Assembly: GCF_036885605.1 (NCBI RefSeq)
Contig: NZ_CP142523.1
Span: 620,001 to 684,000, forward strand
Source: Janthinobacterium sp. TB1-E2
Lineage (GTDB): Bacteria > Pseudomonadota > Gammaproteobacteria > Burkholderiales > Burkholderiaceae_D
Length of the DNA stretch: 64,000 nucleotides
Direction: 5' to 3'
A model generated the notes under the pieces. It made no database searches, was not told where the DNA came from, and saw only the letters and a program-made list of their open reading frames with translations. This document shows, piece by piece, positions 1-8,949 of the stretch; positions within the stretch are counted from its first letter, which is position 1, and every line of letters begins with the position of its first letter. The translations under genes and the position numbers were made by a program.

Positions 1-480
1 GAGCCAGTTTCCATTTTTACATAAGCCTTTGGATTTTTGGCCCTATTTTCGCATGCATTGTTCGCTAATTATTCAGTGCCAGAGCATAATTTCCTATCAA
101 AATTCCAGTAAATTTGTCTATCAGATTTTTGGCACGCCCAGTTGCTTCTAGTTAGCTGCAAGCACTTCAGAACTTTAACCCATCTAGCGACTTGTGTCAG
201 GTGAATTTTCGCCACTACAAATTACTTTATCTTGGTAGTGCAAGTTGATTTATTGCAGTATAAATAATATTTTCATTGTCCATGGCGGGAGAGTAATTAG
301 TTCCACATTTTTAAATTCATATAAAAAGTGGTTTTCACAAAAAGCCGTTGGAACTACTTTTGACTATACATATCTAAATTTAGATGATTTTGAGAACTTG
401 GTTTTTTATGAGGAAATGGTCGTAAATATTTTGTACTGAGTAATTTTAATCGGCATCCTCGAACCCATCCAACGTCGACG
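1..480. other. AT-rich stretch without a supported gene
   Basis: This stretch is clearly lower in GC than the core that follows and holds no convincing coding sequence on either strand. One 64-codon plus-strand frame (245-439) has no clear ribosome binding site and no recognisable motif. It lies downstream of the minus-strand gene ending at 481, so it may contain the 3' end of that transcript. The base composition suggests horizontally acquired DNA. Confidence 0.5.
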
Positions 481-1491
481 TCAACATCTATCCATAAACT
501 GTACCTCCAGCCAACGTTTGAAATGCAATTTTTCGTCCAGTCTACGAAAATTATCCGTGACAGCATCGAATGAGGTCGCGTGGTCGCAGGTGTTTTCTTC
601 AATGAATTTTTTAATGAACTCGCCGAGTTCGCTTGGCGATAACCTGTCCACTGCGTCACGTGCTGCTGTTCGCCTCTTTCGGTCGCTTTCGCTGATGTCA
701 TAGCTGTCCAGCCGCTGGCGCGTTTCTTCGACCATATTCTTGGCGCTTGAGCGTGACAATATTTTTTCGACGACTGATGGCAATGGCTTTGCGCCCTCGT
801 TTTCAAGTTGTGATACGGCGTCGTAAACCGCTTTCTCGCCATATTTTTCCACTATAGAACTGGCAAGTTTCTGGTCGAGATCGTTCCAGCAATGGACGCC
901 TGCGATCTTCGCCCTTGGTTGTCGCTTCTTGCTACTGTTCTTGTGCTTGGCTGACGAGCCTGATGGCGCAGTTCTACTTTTTTTAATCTGTATACTCTCT
1001 GTACTAGAAAGCGAAATTTCGCTTTCCAGGGCGCCAGATTCGCCGTTGCCGAATGTGATTTCCGACGCTTCTGAACGTTGGAAATTGCGCTCTTCATCGG
1101 CCCACTTGGACACGATCTTAGCCAAGAGATCCAGATCGATCCGGTATTCAAGTCGGCCTCCATTGCGCGAGCGCCGCTCCTGAAGCACGCCGAGCTTTTT
1201 CGCTGCCTTTCGGGCTTTCCCTTGGTGTGACCGAGTCAGGCCCGTTTCATACTCAAAACTTTGGTCGATTTCCCATCGGGGTGAAATCATCTGATTATTA
1301 TCATCCCTATCTGCGAGAATTTTTTTGAACCACCAGCAACCGTTCCCAGCTTTTCTTTGAGTGTATTCAGCCTGACGCAACCATACGGCCGTCGTTGTCC
1401 CCAGTTTTCGCGCGTAGAGAGAGTCAAGCGCGATGATTATGCGAGATGGGGCGCGAGAGTCCGCATGTTTTTGATAATTACCTGACGTCAT
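481..1491 (-). CDS. Winged-helix-like protein of unknown function
   Basis: A 336-residue protein I do not recognise by name. Residues about 15-110 (small aromatic blocks, then a predicted helix-rich basic segment ending in RRSRNGG and a strand pair) resemble the winged-helix N-terminal domain seen in phage and plasmid replication organisers and DnaD/DnaT-like proteins; this is inference. Residues 150-200 are a low-complexity Ser/Lys linker. The C-terminal 130 residues are charged and helical. I chose the ATG at 1491 because it overlaps the stop codon of the upstream sigma-like gene as ATGA, a sign of translational coupling; a GTG six bases upstream is the alternative. It is probably co-transcribed with that gene and belongs to the accessory region. 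A replication or DNA-binding role is plausible but unproven. Confidence 0.6.
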   Translation of the reverse strand: MTSGNYQKHADSRAPSRIIIALDSLYARKLGTTTAVWLRQAEYTQRKAGNGCWWFKKILADRDDNNQMISPRWEIDQSFEYETGLTRSHQGKARKAAKKLGVLQERRSRNGGRLEYRIDLDLLAKIVSKWADEERNFQRSEASEITFGNGESGALESEISLSSTESIQIKKSRTAPSGSSAKHKNSSKKRQPRAKIAGVHCWNDLDQKLASSIVEKYGEKAVYDAVSQLENEGAKPLPSVVEKILSRSSAKNMVEETRQRLDSYDISESDRKRRTAARDAVDRLSPSELGEFIKKFIEENTCDHATSFDAVTDNFRRLDEKLHFKRWLEVQFMDRC

Positions 1492-2015
1492 TCGCACACC
1501 TCATCAAAGAAAAGCTCAGACTGGTTCGATGTCGCGTACTGCTCACGAAATTGCTGCATAATTTGTCGTACTCGCCGCGGGGTGACGCCAAGGGCCCGTG
1601 CAAGATCCGCAGTCGACTTTCCGCTAACAAAACTGGCGATTGACAAGGCCTTAGAACTTTTGGATTGATCTGAAGGTGGAGGGAAATCGTCGTCGGACAC
1701 TGCTGGCGCCTCCAGATCGGTGATGATGCTGCGTGTACTGTCACCAAAATGTTCGTCGCTGTCGATGGAAACAGCAAACGTGTGTGCGCCCAGCTGACGG
1801 AGCATTCTTTTCTCCAGGTGGCCAAATACGAACTGGCACAGGGTGCCTTTGGCTGGGTCAAATACCTGAGCTTTTTCCAGGATTATTTCGCGTCCTTCCT
1901 GGATGATGTCGTCCGGTGCCACGCCGTGTTTTGCGGCCTTGATTTTGACTTGGGCCGTGTGTCCCCAGGGGAACGTAATAGCAAGCTGCGCTATTTCGTT
2001 GGTGCTAAAAAACAT
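1488..2015 (-). CDS. Minimal sigma-70-like protein
   Basis: A 175-residue protein with two sigma-like parts. Residues 30-75 resemble sigma region 2 (DDIIQEGREIILEKA followed by FDPAKGT, matching the usual DLxQEGxxGLxxAxxxFDPxxG pattern). Residues 130-160 form a region-4-like helix-turn-helix (STADLARALGVTPRRVRQIM). The acidic, Pro/Ser-rich stretch between them replaces region 3. The ATG at 2015 is preferred because a perfect AAGGAGG lies five bases upstream; a longer frame starting at 2066 has none. The stop overlaps the start of the next gene (ATGA). It could be an alternative sigma factor or a sigma-derived transcription regulator of a mobile element. I cannot tell whether it binds core RNA polymerase. 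Confidence 0.7.
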   Translation of the reverse strand: MFFSTNEIAQLAITFPWGHTAQVKIKAAKHGVAPDDIIQEGREIILEKAQVFDPAKGTLCQFVFGHLEKRMLRQLGAHTFAVSIDSDEHFGDSTRSIITDLEAPAVSDDDFPPPSDQSKSSKALSIASFVSGKSTADLARALGVTPRRVRQIMQQFREQYATSNQSELFFDEVCE

Positions 2016-3321
2016 GCCATCCTCCTTGATCCAATATGCATACAGGTACGAGTAAAACGTAACCACGGTTGTGTGCGAATAGACGAGGAAGTGTTCTCAT
2101 CTGCCCGGTCGCACCCGGGTACTGCATTGCATGCGGATCGACCTGATGGATCGAGTCGTGAAGCTGCTCACGAAAGGTCCAGGCAGACGCAGAAGAGTTG
2201 AGGATGGAATGGGGCGGAATAGGAATTGCCCAAGATGGCGATGCTGGGCGCGCTAGCGTTGGTGGACAGGCGTATAGGTTCCTGCCCTGGTTGGCGTTGG
2301 GATTACGTTGCAGATGGTTGACCGAGATGACACATCGTGAAGATCACGAAACGTCAGGCGTATACACGAGAAGATTCTGGGATACGGTAATTACTGATAT
2401 GCCAAGAGTTGCTGATGTTGAGCGTGTTCAACCGAGCAATCGCCAAGCGTTTGCTGGAAGAAGCGTCAGAAGCTGACGATTTTGTGAACTGCTTTGTTGC
2501 TTACTTTTTACAGGAAATTGCATTTACAATAAGGCCGCATGGCGACACTTAAATCATATCACTCCAATTTCTCTGTGGCAACGTCATTTTGATCGCAGCG
2601 TCTGCAGGGGGCAGGGACAGGTATCAGTGCCTCAAGGTCATGCTTGGAAACTTGTTGACAGGCAATATATGTTGCTTCATGATGCTGATTCGCTCTGCGG
2701 AATGGCCAGGGATTTACTTCCTGAAAACTGAAATATCTACCTCAACACACAATGCCCGCTATGGTGGGAATTGCTCTTCAAGTAACGCCAGTTTGAATGG
2801 CGCACCATTTCTATTTCGTCTCTTGACTGACCAACGAACTGCTTTCTACCTCGGTCCAGCAGAACAATGAGCGACGCATAGCAGACGCCATCGACGTGTC
2901 ACAAGCGGAGCATCGCCTCCAGCACCCGGCAAGCCTGTTTTTCTCATCCTGACGCTTCTCCTCATCAGCTTTAACTGGTCGTGTGTCGATCCAACACATG
3001 AGCCAGGCCATTGGCCGGACGACGTTTGCCGTCCCCATCTCTGAATCTGAAAAACCGGTGTGGCGCCACCAATGACCTGTCTCTTTTGCAGGTAGCGCGA
3101 CGCGGGAGACCGCATGGCAGTTGTGCCCGGTGCCTGAAGCCGGGTGGGGGACAAGCGCCGAAAGGCGCTTGCGTATTGACTGCACGTCAGGGGTGAAGTC
3201 GATACGGAACAGTATTCTTGGGCTGGGGCAGTGCCCTGGCGTTGTCGGACATGTGCCTGACAATGTGGCGCTGACCATTGAGGTTGGCCTGTTGTCCGGC
3301 GCTCAAATTTCGAGGCGATGG
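2016..3321. other. Gene-poor, apparently decayed accessory DNA
   Basis: About 1.3 kb with no convincing long gene. Overlapping frames on both strands have odd composition and no shared start signals. A 45-codon plus-strand frame at 2415-2552 is the only candidate small gene. Segments between 2550 and 2740 and between 3000 and 3300 translate in short, protein-like blocks interrupted by stops, which suggests remnants of former genes, but I cannot name them. The start of the region must contain the promoter of the minus-strand sigma-like gene. Confidence 0.4.
2415..2552 (+). CDS. Possible 45-residue small protein
   Basis: A short plus-strand frame of 45 codons starting with ATG at 2415. A weak AAGAG lies six bases upstream. 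The predicted peptide has a helical, amphipathic N-terminal half with acidic residues (LLEEASEADD) and a more hydrophobic second half (FVAYFLQEIAF). That composition is more protein-like than the overlapping frames, but there is no recognisable family and no neighbour to support it. It may be a remnant. Confidence 0.25.
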   Translation: MLSVFNRAIAKRLLEEASEADDFVNCFVAYFLQEIAFTIRPHGDT

Positions 3322-3570
3322 ATGGATCAGCAACAACCGCAAGCAGTACAGCACCTGATGGCAGGTGCTCAATCTTGGCTGGGCTTCATGCCGCTTGACC
3401 TGGAACGGCGGACACATGTCGATACCGCATGTGCTGCTTACCACTTGGGGAGAAAACCGCAGACATTGCGGGTATGGGCGTCCGCCGAAAATGGACCTCT
3501 GCGACCGGTTCGGGTGAACGGCCGGCTGGCCTGGCCGGTAGAGGCTATCCGGCGCATTCTTGGTGCTTGA
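3322..3570 (+). CDS. Small HTH-type DNA-binding protein
   Basis: An 82-residue protein. The C-terminal 50 residues look like a short helix-turn-helix domain of the AlpA/excisionase-like kind: HVDTACAAYHLGRKPQTLRVWA, then a basic wing-like turn (LRPVRVNGRLAWPVEAIRRIL). A GAGG motif lies six bases before the ATG at 3322, so I prefer this start to the open frame extending back to 3121, whose extra residues look non-coding. Proteins of this shape are common next to integrated elements in Burkholderiales; that statement is from general knowledge. Its position between decayed DNA and a tRNA gene fits a regulator left from a mobile element. Confidence 0.55.
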   Translation: MDQQQPQAVQHLMAGAQSWLGFMPLDLERRTHVDTACAAYHLGRKPQTLRVWASAENGPLRPVRVNGRLAWPVEAIRRILGA

Positions 3571-3718
3571 GAGATGGGCGTCGCACCTGTGCATGCGATG
3601 TATTCGATAAGAGCCCTTTTTGGCTCCTTGATCGCCTGTGCATGGTGCGACAGGCCGCTGGCCCTTCCGGCTTGATTGATCAAGTCGGGTTACACAGGGG
3701 TTACATGGCATCCAGAAA

Positions 3719-3747
3719 GCAAAAAGCCCAATCCTGAGGATTGGGCT
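3719..3747 (-). terminator. Rho-independent terminator of tRNA-Thr
   Basis: A perfect 10-bp stem (3725-3734 with 3738-3747) and a 3-base loop. On the minus strand it is followed by a T-run (complement of the A-run at 3721-3725). It lies 17 bases past the tRNA 3' end and is correctly oriented for it. Confidence 0.8.
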
Positions 3748-3763
3748 AAGTGCTTGAATTTAT

Positions 3764-3839
<76 letters not shown>

Positions 3840-3857
3840 AAAAACTGCGCGTTGCGA

Positions 3858-3883
3858 ATTATACGCTATTTAATGCGTGTCAG
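3858..3883 (-). promoter_or_regulatory. Probable promoter of tRNA-Thr
   Basis: A perfect minus-strand TATAAT at 3863-3858 sits 18 bases before the tRNA 5' end, followed by a GC-rich discriminator as expected for a stable RNA promoter. A CTGACA at 3883-3878 could be the -35 element, but the 14-bp spacer is short. The -35 part overlaps the 3' end of sspB. Confidence 0.5.
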
Positions 3884-4378
3884 GGTCGGGCGGCCGCCTT
3901 TTTTTGGTGGCTCGTCGTCGCCTGGTGTGGCGCTGTCGCGTTGTTCGGGGGAGCTGGTCGGCACGGATGACAGGGTCGGGGCGCTGGCGGTGGGGGCGAG
4001 CACTGGCGGCGGGACGTCGGCGGAGGCCGGGCTGTCCGTTGGTTGCGCGTCGGGGTCATCATTGCCGAGCACGGGCTCGAAAGCCATGCCCTGGCCGTTT
4101 TCGTTGGCGTAGATGGCCATCACGTTGTCGACCGGCACGTAGATTTCGCGCGAGACGCCGCCAAAGCGGGCGTGGAAGCGGATGGCGTCGTTGTCCATCT
4201 TCAGGCCGCTGGTGGCGCCGAAGCTGATGTTGAGCACGATTTCGCCCTTTTTCACGTATTCCATCGGTACCGTGGTGCGCGAATCGACTTTGACCGCGAG
4301 ATAAGGCGTGTAGCCGCTGTCGGTGCACCACTCGTAGATGGCGCGCAGCATATAAGGTTTGGTTGAGATTTCAGACAT
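3866..4378 (-). CDS. sspB: ClpXP protease specificity-enhancing factor SspB
   Basis: A 170-residue adaptor that binds ssrA-tagged and other substrates and hands them to ClpXP. Residues 1-105 form the conserved substrate-binding fold (start MSEISTKPYMLRAIYEWC, then VPMEYV and ISFGATSGL). The long Pro/Ala/Ser-rich linker is followed by the ClpX-binding tail GGRPTLTRIK, close to the E. coli tail. The start at 4378 matches the family N-terminus; the open frame extends 11 codons further upstream with unrelated residues. It is downstream of sspA in the same direction, the usual betaproteobacterial order. Confidence 0.95.
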   Translation of the reverse strand: MSEISTKPYMLRAIYEWCTDSGYTPYLAVKVDSRTTVPMEYVKKGEIVLNISFGATSGLKMDNDAIRFHARFGGVSREIYVPVDNVMAIYANENGQGMAFEPVLGNDDPDAQPTDSPASADVPPPVLAPTASAPTLSSVPTSSPEQRDSATPGDDEPPKKGGRPTLTRIK

Positions 4379-4458
4379 GGTAGGCACTGTGAGGCGGGAG
4401 CGCCCCCACAAGGCGGGCGCACCGGTAATTCAAAAGACTGGCTGCTGACGCAAGAGAT

Positions 4459-4481
4459 CCCGGCAAGCGCGGCTTGCCGGG
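4459..4481 (-). other. Stem-loop between sspA and sspB
   Basis: A perfect 10-bp inverted repeat (4459-4468 with 4472-4481) with a GCG loop, nine bases downstream of the sspA stop. There is no T-run after it on the minus strand, so it is not a classic terminator. It could protect mRNA ends or lower read-through into sspB. Confidence 0.5.
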
Positions 4482-4489
4482 AATATCTT

Positions 4490-5101
4490 TTAACGACGCA
4501 TCACTTTCTCAGACGGAGTGAGTGCTTCAATATAGGCTGGACGCGAGAAGATGCGTTCGGCGTATTTCATCAGCGGTGCGGCCGTCTTCGACAGTTCGAT
4601 GCCGTAGTGGTCCAGGCGCCACAGCAGCGGCGCGACAGCCACGTCGAGCATCGAGAATTCGTCGCCCAGCATGTACTTGTTTTTCAGGAACAGTGGCGCC
4701 AGGGTCGTCAGGCGGTCGCGGATTTCCGCGCGTGCCTTGTCGTGGGCCTTGTCGTTGCTCTTGGCGCGTTCGCTTTCCAGCACGTGCACGTGCACAAACA
4801 GTTCTTTTTCGAAATTGAACAGCATCAGGCGCGCGCGGGCACGCATCAGCGGATCGGCCGGCATCAGTTGCGGATGCGGGAAGCGCTCATCGATGTACTC
4901 GTTGATGATGTTCGATTCATACAGGATCAGTTCGCGCTCGACCAGGATAGGCACTTGGCCATACGGGTTCATGGTCGAAATGTCTTCCGGTTTGTTGAAC
5001 AGGTCGACGTCGCGCACTTCGAAGTCCATGCCTTTTTCAAACAGAACCAGGCGGCAGCGTTGCGAAAATGGGCAGGTTGTACCCGAATAGAGAACCATCA
5101 T
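4490..5101 (-). CDS. sspA: Stringent starvation protein A (GST fold)
   Basis: A 203-residue RNA polymerase-associated protein of the glutathione transferase superfamily. Residues 1-80 are a thioredoxin-like domain (LYSGTTCPFSQRCRLVL, then YGQVPILVE and LYESNIINEYIDERFP), and residues 90-200 are the all-helical GST C-terminal domain. SspA is known to bind RNA polymerase and alter transcription under starvation and acid stress. The first of two adjacent ATGs (5101) is chosen because AAGGAA lies nine bases before it. The gene follows petABC and precedes sspB, a conserved betaproteobacterial arrangement. Confidence 0.93.
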   Translation of the reverse strand: MMVLYSGTTCPFSQRCRLVLFEKGMDFEVRDVDLFNKPEDISTMNPYGQVPILVERELILYESNIINEYIDERFPHPQLMPADPLMRARARLMLFNFEKELFVHVHVLESERAKSNDKAHDKARAEIRDRLTTLAPLFLKNKYMLGDEFSMLDVAVAPLLWRLDHYGIELSKTAAPLMKYAERIFSRPAYIEALTPSEKVMRR

Positions 5102-5198
5102 TTTTTATAGTTCCTTAGAAACAAAGGGGGTGAAGCCGCGAACGGCTCACCCCAGGTCGCTTGTCCACTCATGCGGACAACGCAGAAACAGGCATAAA

Positions 5199-5213
5199 CC
5201 GGCCTATGGCCGG
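5199..5213 (-). terminator. Possible weak terminator between petC and sspA
   Basis: A 6-bp stem CCGGCC/GGCCGG with a TAT loop just past the petC stop. A second 6-bp stem (TTGTCC/GGACAA, 5161-5180) lies nearer to sspA. Neither has a T-run on the minus strand, so they may only attenuate transcription from petABC into sspAB. Confidence 0.3.
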
Positions 5214-5221
5214 CGCCTCAC

Positions 5222-5986
5222 TTATTTGACTTCCTTCCAGAACGACGCGTTAAGGCGCCATGCCAGCAGAGCAAAGACCGACAGGAACAGCAGCACCCAC
5301 ACGCCCAGGCGCTTGCGTGTTTGCTGTGCCGGTTCGGCCATCCACTCCATGTAGCCGACCAGGTCGGCTACCGCATTGTCATACTCGATCTTGTTCAACG
5401 TACCTGGCTTGACCTGCTCGAAGCCGGTAAATTTGTGGATCTTCTTGCCAGCTTCGTGCGGATCATTCTCTTCCACGAACTTGGCAGTCTGGACACCTTG
5501 CAATTCCCATAATACATGCGGCATGGCAACATTCGGCACGACCATGTTGTTCCAGCCGGTCGGACGAGTGTCGTCTTTATAGAACGTACGCAGGTAAGTA
5601 TACAGGTAGTCGCCGCCTGTGCCAGCGGAAGATGATTTCGCGCGCGAAATTACCGACAAATCGGGTGGTACGACGCCAAAGAAGGCCTTGGCGTCCTGCG
5701 CTGCCAGGCTTGTCGTCATCAGGTCGCCCACTTTATCACTGGTGAACAACAAATTCTGCTTGATCTGGTCTTCCGTCAAGCCCAGGTCGCGCAGGCGGTT
5801 GTAGCGCATCGACACGGCAGAGTGGCAATTCAAGCAATAGTTGACGAACAATTTGGCGCCATGCTGCAGCGCTGCCATGTTGGTCTGGCGGTCAGGTGCC
5901 TTGTCCAGCGGAAAGCCGCCTTCGCTGGCGAGAGCCATGGCGGGCACGAGTGCCAGGATGGCGAGCAGTTTTTTTGCAATCTTCAT
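5222..5986 (-). CDS. petC: Cytochrome c1 subunit of the bc1 complex
   Basis: A 254-residue subunit that accepts electrons from the Rieske protein and passes them to soluble cytochrome c. It has a signal peptide (residues 1-20, cut near ALASEG), the haem-binding CLNCH motif around residue 55, and the axial methionine region VVPNVAMPHVLWELQG. Near the C-terminus one membrane anchor (VWVLLFLSVFALLAW) is followed by a short basic tail. It is the third gene of petA-petB-petC, and its length fits the family. Confidence 0.96.
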   Translation of the reverse strand: MKIAKKLLAILALVPAMALASEGGFPLDKAPDRQTNMAALQHGAKLFVNYCLNCHSAVSMRYNRLRDLGLTEDQIKQNLLFTSDKVGDLMTTSLAAQDAKAFFGVVPPDLSVISRAKSSSAGTGGDYLYTYLRTFYKDDTRPTGWNNMVVPNVAMPHVLWELQGVQTAKFVEENDPHEAGKKIHKFTGFEQVKPGTLNKIEYDNAVADLVGYMEWMAEPAQQTRKRLGVWVLLFLSVFALLAWRLNASFWKEVK

Positions 5987-6022
5987 ATGATGTATGTCCT
6001 TTGAGCGTGGCGTGAGAGCGGC

Positions 6023-7435
6023 TTAGTGCGGGTGGAACGTCACACGCGACGGCACGGTCTTGAACTTGCCCATGGCACTCCACCATGGCATCAGCAGGAA
6101 GAAGCTGAAGTAAATCAGGGTGCACACTTGCGACACGATGGTTTTCGCATCCGTTGGCGCCTGGGTCCCGAGGTAGCCGAGGATCAGGAACGACAGGCCG
6201 AAGATGGCATAGATGTATTTGTGCCAGGTCGGACGGTAGCGGATCGATTTCACCGGCGAATGATCTAACCATGGCAGGAAGGCCAGGATCACGACGGAGC
6301 CGCCGAAGAACACCACGCCCCAGAATTTCGCGTCCAGCACCTGCGGCAGCATGCCGATGATGGCGACGATGGCGATGCCGGCGATGACCGACTTGACGAT
6401 CGTCGACAGGCGCGACTTGAGCCAGATGAACACCACGTAGGCAGCCACGACACCCATCAGCACGTACATGAAGTCGGCCGTGGTGGCACGCAGCACCGAG
6501 TAGAACGGCGTGAAATACCAGGTTGGCGCGATGTGCAGCGGGGTCTTCAGCGAGTCGCCTGGCAGGAAGTTGTTGTATTCCAGGAAGTAACCGCCCATTT
6601 CCGGCGCGAAGAAGACGACGGCGCTGAAAATGACGAGGAAGATCGATACGCCGAACAGGTCATGCACGGTGTAGTACGGATGCGAAGGAATCGAATCGAC
6701 CGGGTGCCCATCGGCGCCCAGGTTTTCTTTCACTTCGATGCCGTCCGGATTGCTCGAGCCGACTTCATGCAGGGCGATCAAGTGCGCTGCAACCAGGCCC
6801 AGCAGTACCAGCGGAATGGCGATCACGTGGAAGGCGAAGAAACGGTTCAGGGTCGCGTCGGAAACAACATAGTCGCCGCGGATCCACAGCGACAGGTCAG
6901 GGCCGATCAGCGGGATGGCGCCAAACAGGTTGACGATCACTTGGGCGCCCCAGTACGACATCTGGCCCCATGGCAGCAGGTAGCCGAAGAACGCTTCGGC
7001 CATCAGGCACAGGAAGATGGCGAAACCGAACAGCCAGATCAGTTCACGTGGCTTGCGGTACGAGCCGTACAGCAGGCCGCGCGTCATGTGCAGGTAGACG
7101 ATGATGAAGAAGGCCGAGGCGCCCGTCGAGTGCATGTAGCGCACCAGCCAGCCCCACGGTACTTCGCGCATGATGTACTCGACGGAGTTGAAGGCCAGGG
7201 CCGCATCCGGTTTGTAGTGCATGGTCAGGAAGATGCCGGTGACGATCTGCAAGACCAGTACCAGCATGGCCAGCGAGCCGAAGATGTACCAGAAATTGAA
7301 GTTTTTCGGGGCGTAGTACTTGCCCCATTGGTCGTTCCACAGCTTGGTCAGGGGAAAGCGGTCATCGACCCAGCCCAGCGCTTTTTCGGCGACGGGAGCG
7401 TCTGCCGGGAATTTCGTCTCTTTGAAAGCAGCCAT
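6023..7435 (-). CDS. petB: Cytochrome b subunit of the bc1 complex
   Basis: A 470-residue integral membrane subunit that carries haems bL and bH and the quinol-oxidising and quinone-reducing sites. Conserved sequences include [27 protein letters not shown] (Qo-site region), [10 protein letters not shown] and the PEWY-loop equivalent [13 protein letters not shown]. Several hydrophobic helices span the protein. The start is set at the ATG at 7435, just past the petA stop; a TTG two codons upstream is possible. It is co-transcribed with petA and petC. Confidence 0.96.
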   Translation of the reverse strand: MAAFKETKFPADAPVAEKALGWVDDRFPLTKLWNDQWGKYYAPKNFNFWYIFGSLAMLVLVLQIVTGIFLTMHYKPDAALAFNSVEYIMREVPWGWLVRYMHSTGASAFFIIVYLHMTRGLLYGSYRKPRELIWLFGFAIFLCLMAEAFFGYLLPWGQMSYWGAQVIVNLFGAIPLIGPDLSLWIRGDYVVSDATLNRFFAFHVIAIPLVLLGLVAAHLIALHEVGSSNPDGIEVKENLGADGHPVDSIPSHPYYTVHDLFGVSIFLVIFSAVVFFAPEMGGYFLEYNNFLPGDSLKTPLHIAPTWYFTPFYSVLRATTADFMYVLMGVVAAYVVFIWLKSRLSTIVKSVIAGIAIVAIIGMLPQVLDAKFWGVVFFGGSVVILAFLPWLDHSPVKSIRYRPTWHKYIYAIFGLSFLILGYLGTQAPTDAKTIVSQVCTLIYFSFFLLMPWWSAMGKFKTVPSRVTFHPH

Positions 7436-7437
7436 GA

Positions 7438-8046
7438 TCAAGCCTCGCCTTTCTCGTCTTTACCTATCAGCAATTTGGTGTCGCTCAGATACATATGACG
7501 CGGCACTTGCAGGTTGTCCGGCGCCGGCTTGTTCTTGAACACGCGGCCAGCCATGTCGAAGGTGGAGCCGTGGCAAGGGCACAGGAAGCCGCCTTCCCAG
7601 TCATCGGGCAGCGACGGTTGCGGGCCGGGGGCAAATTTCGAGGAAGGGGAGCAGCCCAGGTGGGTGCAGATGCCGACGGCGACGAGGATTTCAGGCTTGA
7701 TCGAGCGCGCCTCGTTCATGCAGTACGGTGGCGTAAATTCGTCGGGGTTGCGTTGGGAATTTGCATCGGCGACTTTGCCGTCCGTCTTTTTCAGCGACGC
7801 GATCATTTCCGGCGTGCGCTTCAGGATCCAGACCGGCTTGCCGCGCCATTCGACGGTGCGCATTTCGCCGGGTTGCAAGGTGGTGATGTCTACTTCGACC
7901 GGCGCGCCAGCCGCTTTCGCGCGCTCCGACGGCTGGAAGGTGCTTACCAAGGCTCCCGCGGTTGCCAATCCAACTACACTGCCCGCCGCGCACGTGGCGA
8001 CGAGCAAGCCGCGACGGCCTGAATCGACCTGCTTTTCGTTACTCAT
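7438..8046 (-). CDS. petA: Rieske iron-sulfur subunit of the bc1 complex
   Basis: A 202-residue periplasmic-facing [2Fe-2S] protein. The N-terminus has a twin-arginine-type sequence ([13 protein letters not shown]) before the single membrane helix, as expected for Tat-exported Rieske proteins. The cluster ligands lie in CTHLGC and CPCHGS, spaced as in the family, and the Cys pair for the structural disulfide is present. It is the first gene of the petABC operon, and its stop lies next to the petB start. Confidence 0.96.
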   Translation of the reverse strand: MSNEKQVDSGRRGLLVATCAAGSVVGLATAGALVSTFQPSERAKAAGAPVEVDITTLQPGEMRTVEWRGKPVWILKRTPEMIASLKKTDGKVADANSQRNPDEFTPPYCMNEARSIKPEILVAVGICTHLGCSPSSKFAPGPQPSLPDDWEGGFLCPCHGSTFDMAGRVFKNKPAPDNLQVPRHMYLSDTKLLIGKDEKGEA

Positions 8047-8458
8047 GCAAACCCCAATCAGTCAAAATGCGAATCTTTATTATGAGTGGCAGCCGCGAAA
8101 AACCCGTCGCCGAAGCTCTATCCCACTGATTGCCGCGATCCGCATCTTTGTACGGTAACGTGGCAACATCCCTGCGGAACTTCGGCCAATGGCGCAGCCC
8201 GTGCCAGTTTCTTGTTGATTATCCGGAAGTGAAAAAGCCACTTCTGGCAACCGCAAATTATAAGTGAAGCAAACAACGAATAAAACAAAAACGTTGCTTG
8301 TACCATAATTTATATACTTTTGCAGGAGGTGGCTAGTTCTTTCGAACTAGATGCGCATGGCTGTGCCGGAATTGGTCCTGCCGGCAACCACAAGTTGGTG
8401 TCCCCAGGAATCAATAGTATGATCGGCATGTTTTTATATCTATCCGAAGGAGAAATTC
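8047..8458. other. Intergenic region between petA and mscL
   Basis: About 410 bp between two divergent genes with no supported coding sequence. It must hold the petABC promoter (minus) and the mscL promoter (plus), though no clear -35/-10 pair was found. It contains a perfect 7-bp inverted repeat at 8333-8350 and a second repeat TGCCGG/CCGGCA at about 8363-8385. The mscL Shine-Dalgarno (AAGGAG) lies just before 8459. Confidence 0.5.
8333..8350. promoter_or_regulatory. Palindrome upstream of mscL
   Basis: CTAGTTC and GAACTAG form a perfect 7-bp inverted repeat around a TTTC centre, 109 bases before the mscL start. It could be an operator or a leader hairpin. No T-run follows, so it is not an evident terminator. 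Confidence 0.35.
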
Positions 8459-8908
8459 ATGGCAATGATGCAAGAATTTAAAGAATTTGCAATGAAGGGT
8501 AACGTCGTCGATCTGGCGGTCGGTGTCATTATCGGTGGTGCCTTCGGCAAGATTGTCGATTCGCTGGTGCAAGATGTGATCATGCCACCTATCGGCCGCA
8601 TTTTCGGCGGCCTCGATTTCGCCAACTACTACCTGCCCCTGAATGGACAAGCCACCACCCTGACCCTGGTGGAAGCGAAAAAGGCGGGCGCCGTGCTGGC
8701 CTACGGTAACTTCCTGACCATTCTGCTCAATTTCGTCATTCTCGCCTTCATCATCTTCCAGATGGTACGCCTGATGAACAAGGCACGCCGCAGCGAACCG
8801 GTCGCGCCGGCAGCGGCACCGGCCACGCCGGAAGACATCGTGCTGCTGCGTGAAATCCGCGACTCGCTGCAGAAGAACGGACAGAATAGCAACGATCTGG
8901 CAAAATAA
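8459..8908 (+). CDS. mscL: Large-conductance mechanosensitive channel
   Basis: A 149-residue inner-membrane channel that opens under hypo-osmotic tension. The conserved N-terminal helix and TM1 ([24 protein letters not shown]) are followed by the periplasmic loop and TM2 ([21 protein letters not shown]). A charged cytoplasmic helix ends the protein ([13 protein letters not shown]). An AAGGAG Shine-Dalgarno stands six bases before the ATG. Length is typical (about 140-150 residues). Confidence 0.97.
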   Translation: MAMMQEFKEFAMKGNVVDLAVGVIIGGAFGKIVDSLVQDVIMPPIGRIFGGLDFANYYLPLNGQATTLTLVEAKKAGAVLAYGNFLTILLNFVILAFIIFQMVRLMNKARRSEPVAPAAAPATPEDIVLLREIRDSLQKNGQNSNDLAK

Positions 8909-8949
8909 GTCGTTCCGGCACGGGCCGGCTGACCTGGGCAGAGAACTGT

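Noticed and set aside
245..439. 64-codon plus-strand frame in the AT-rich left end
   Set aside because: No ribosome binding site, no motif, and chance frames are expected in such DNA.
2811..3278. 155-codon minus-strand frame in the decayed region
   Set aside because: Cys/Trp/Arg-heavy composition without domain features; it overlaps other frames of the same quality on the plus strand.
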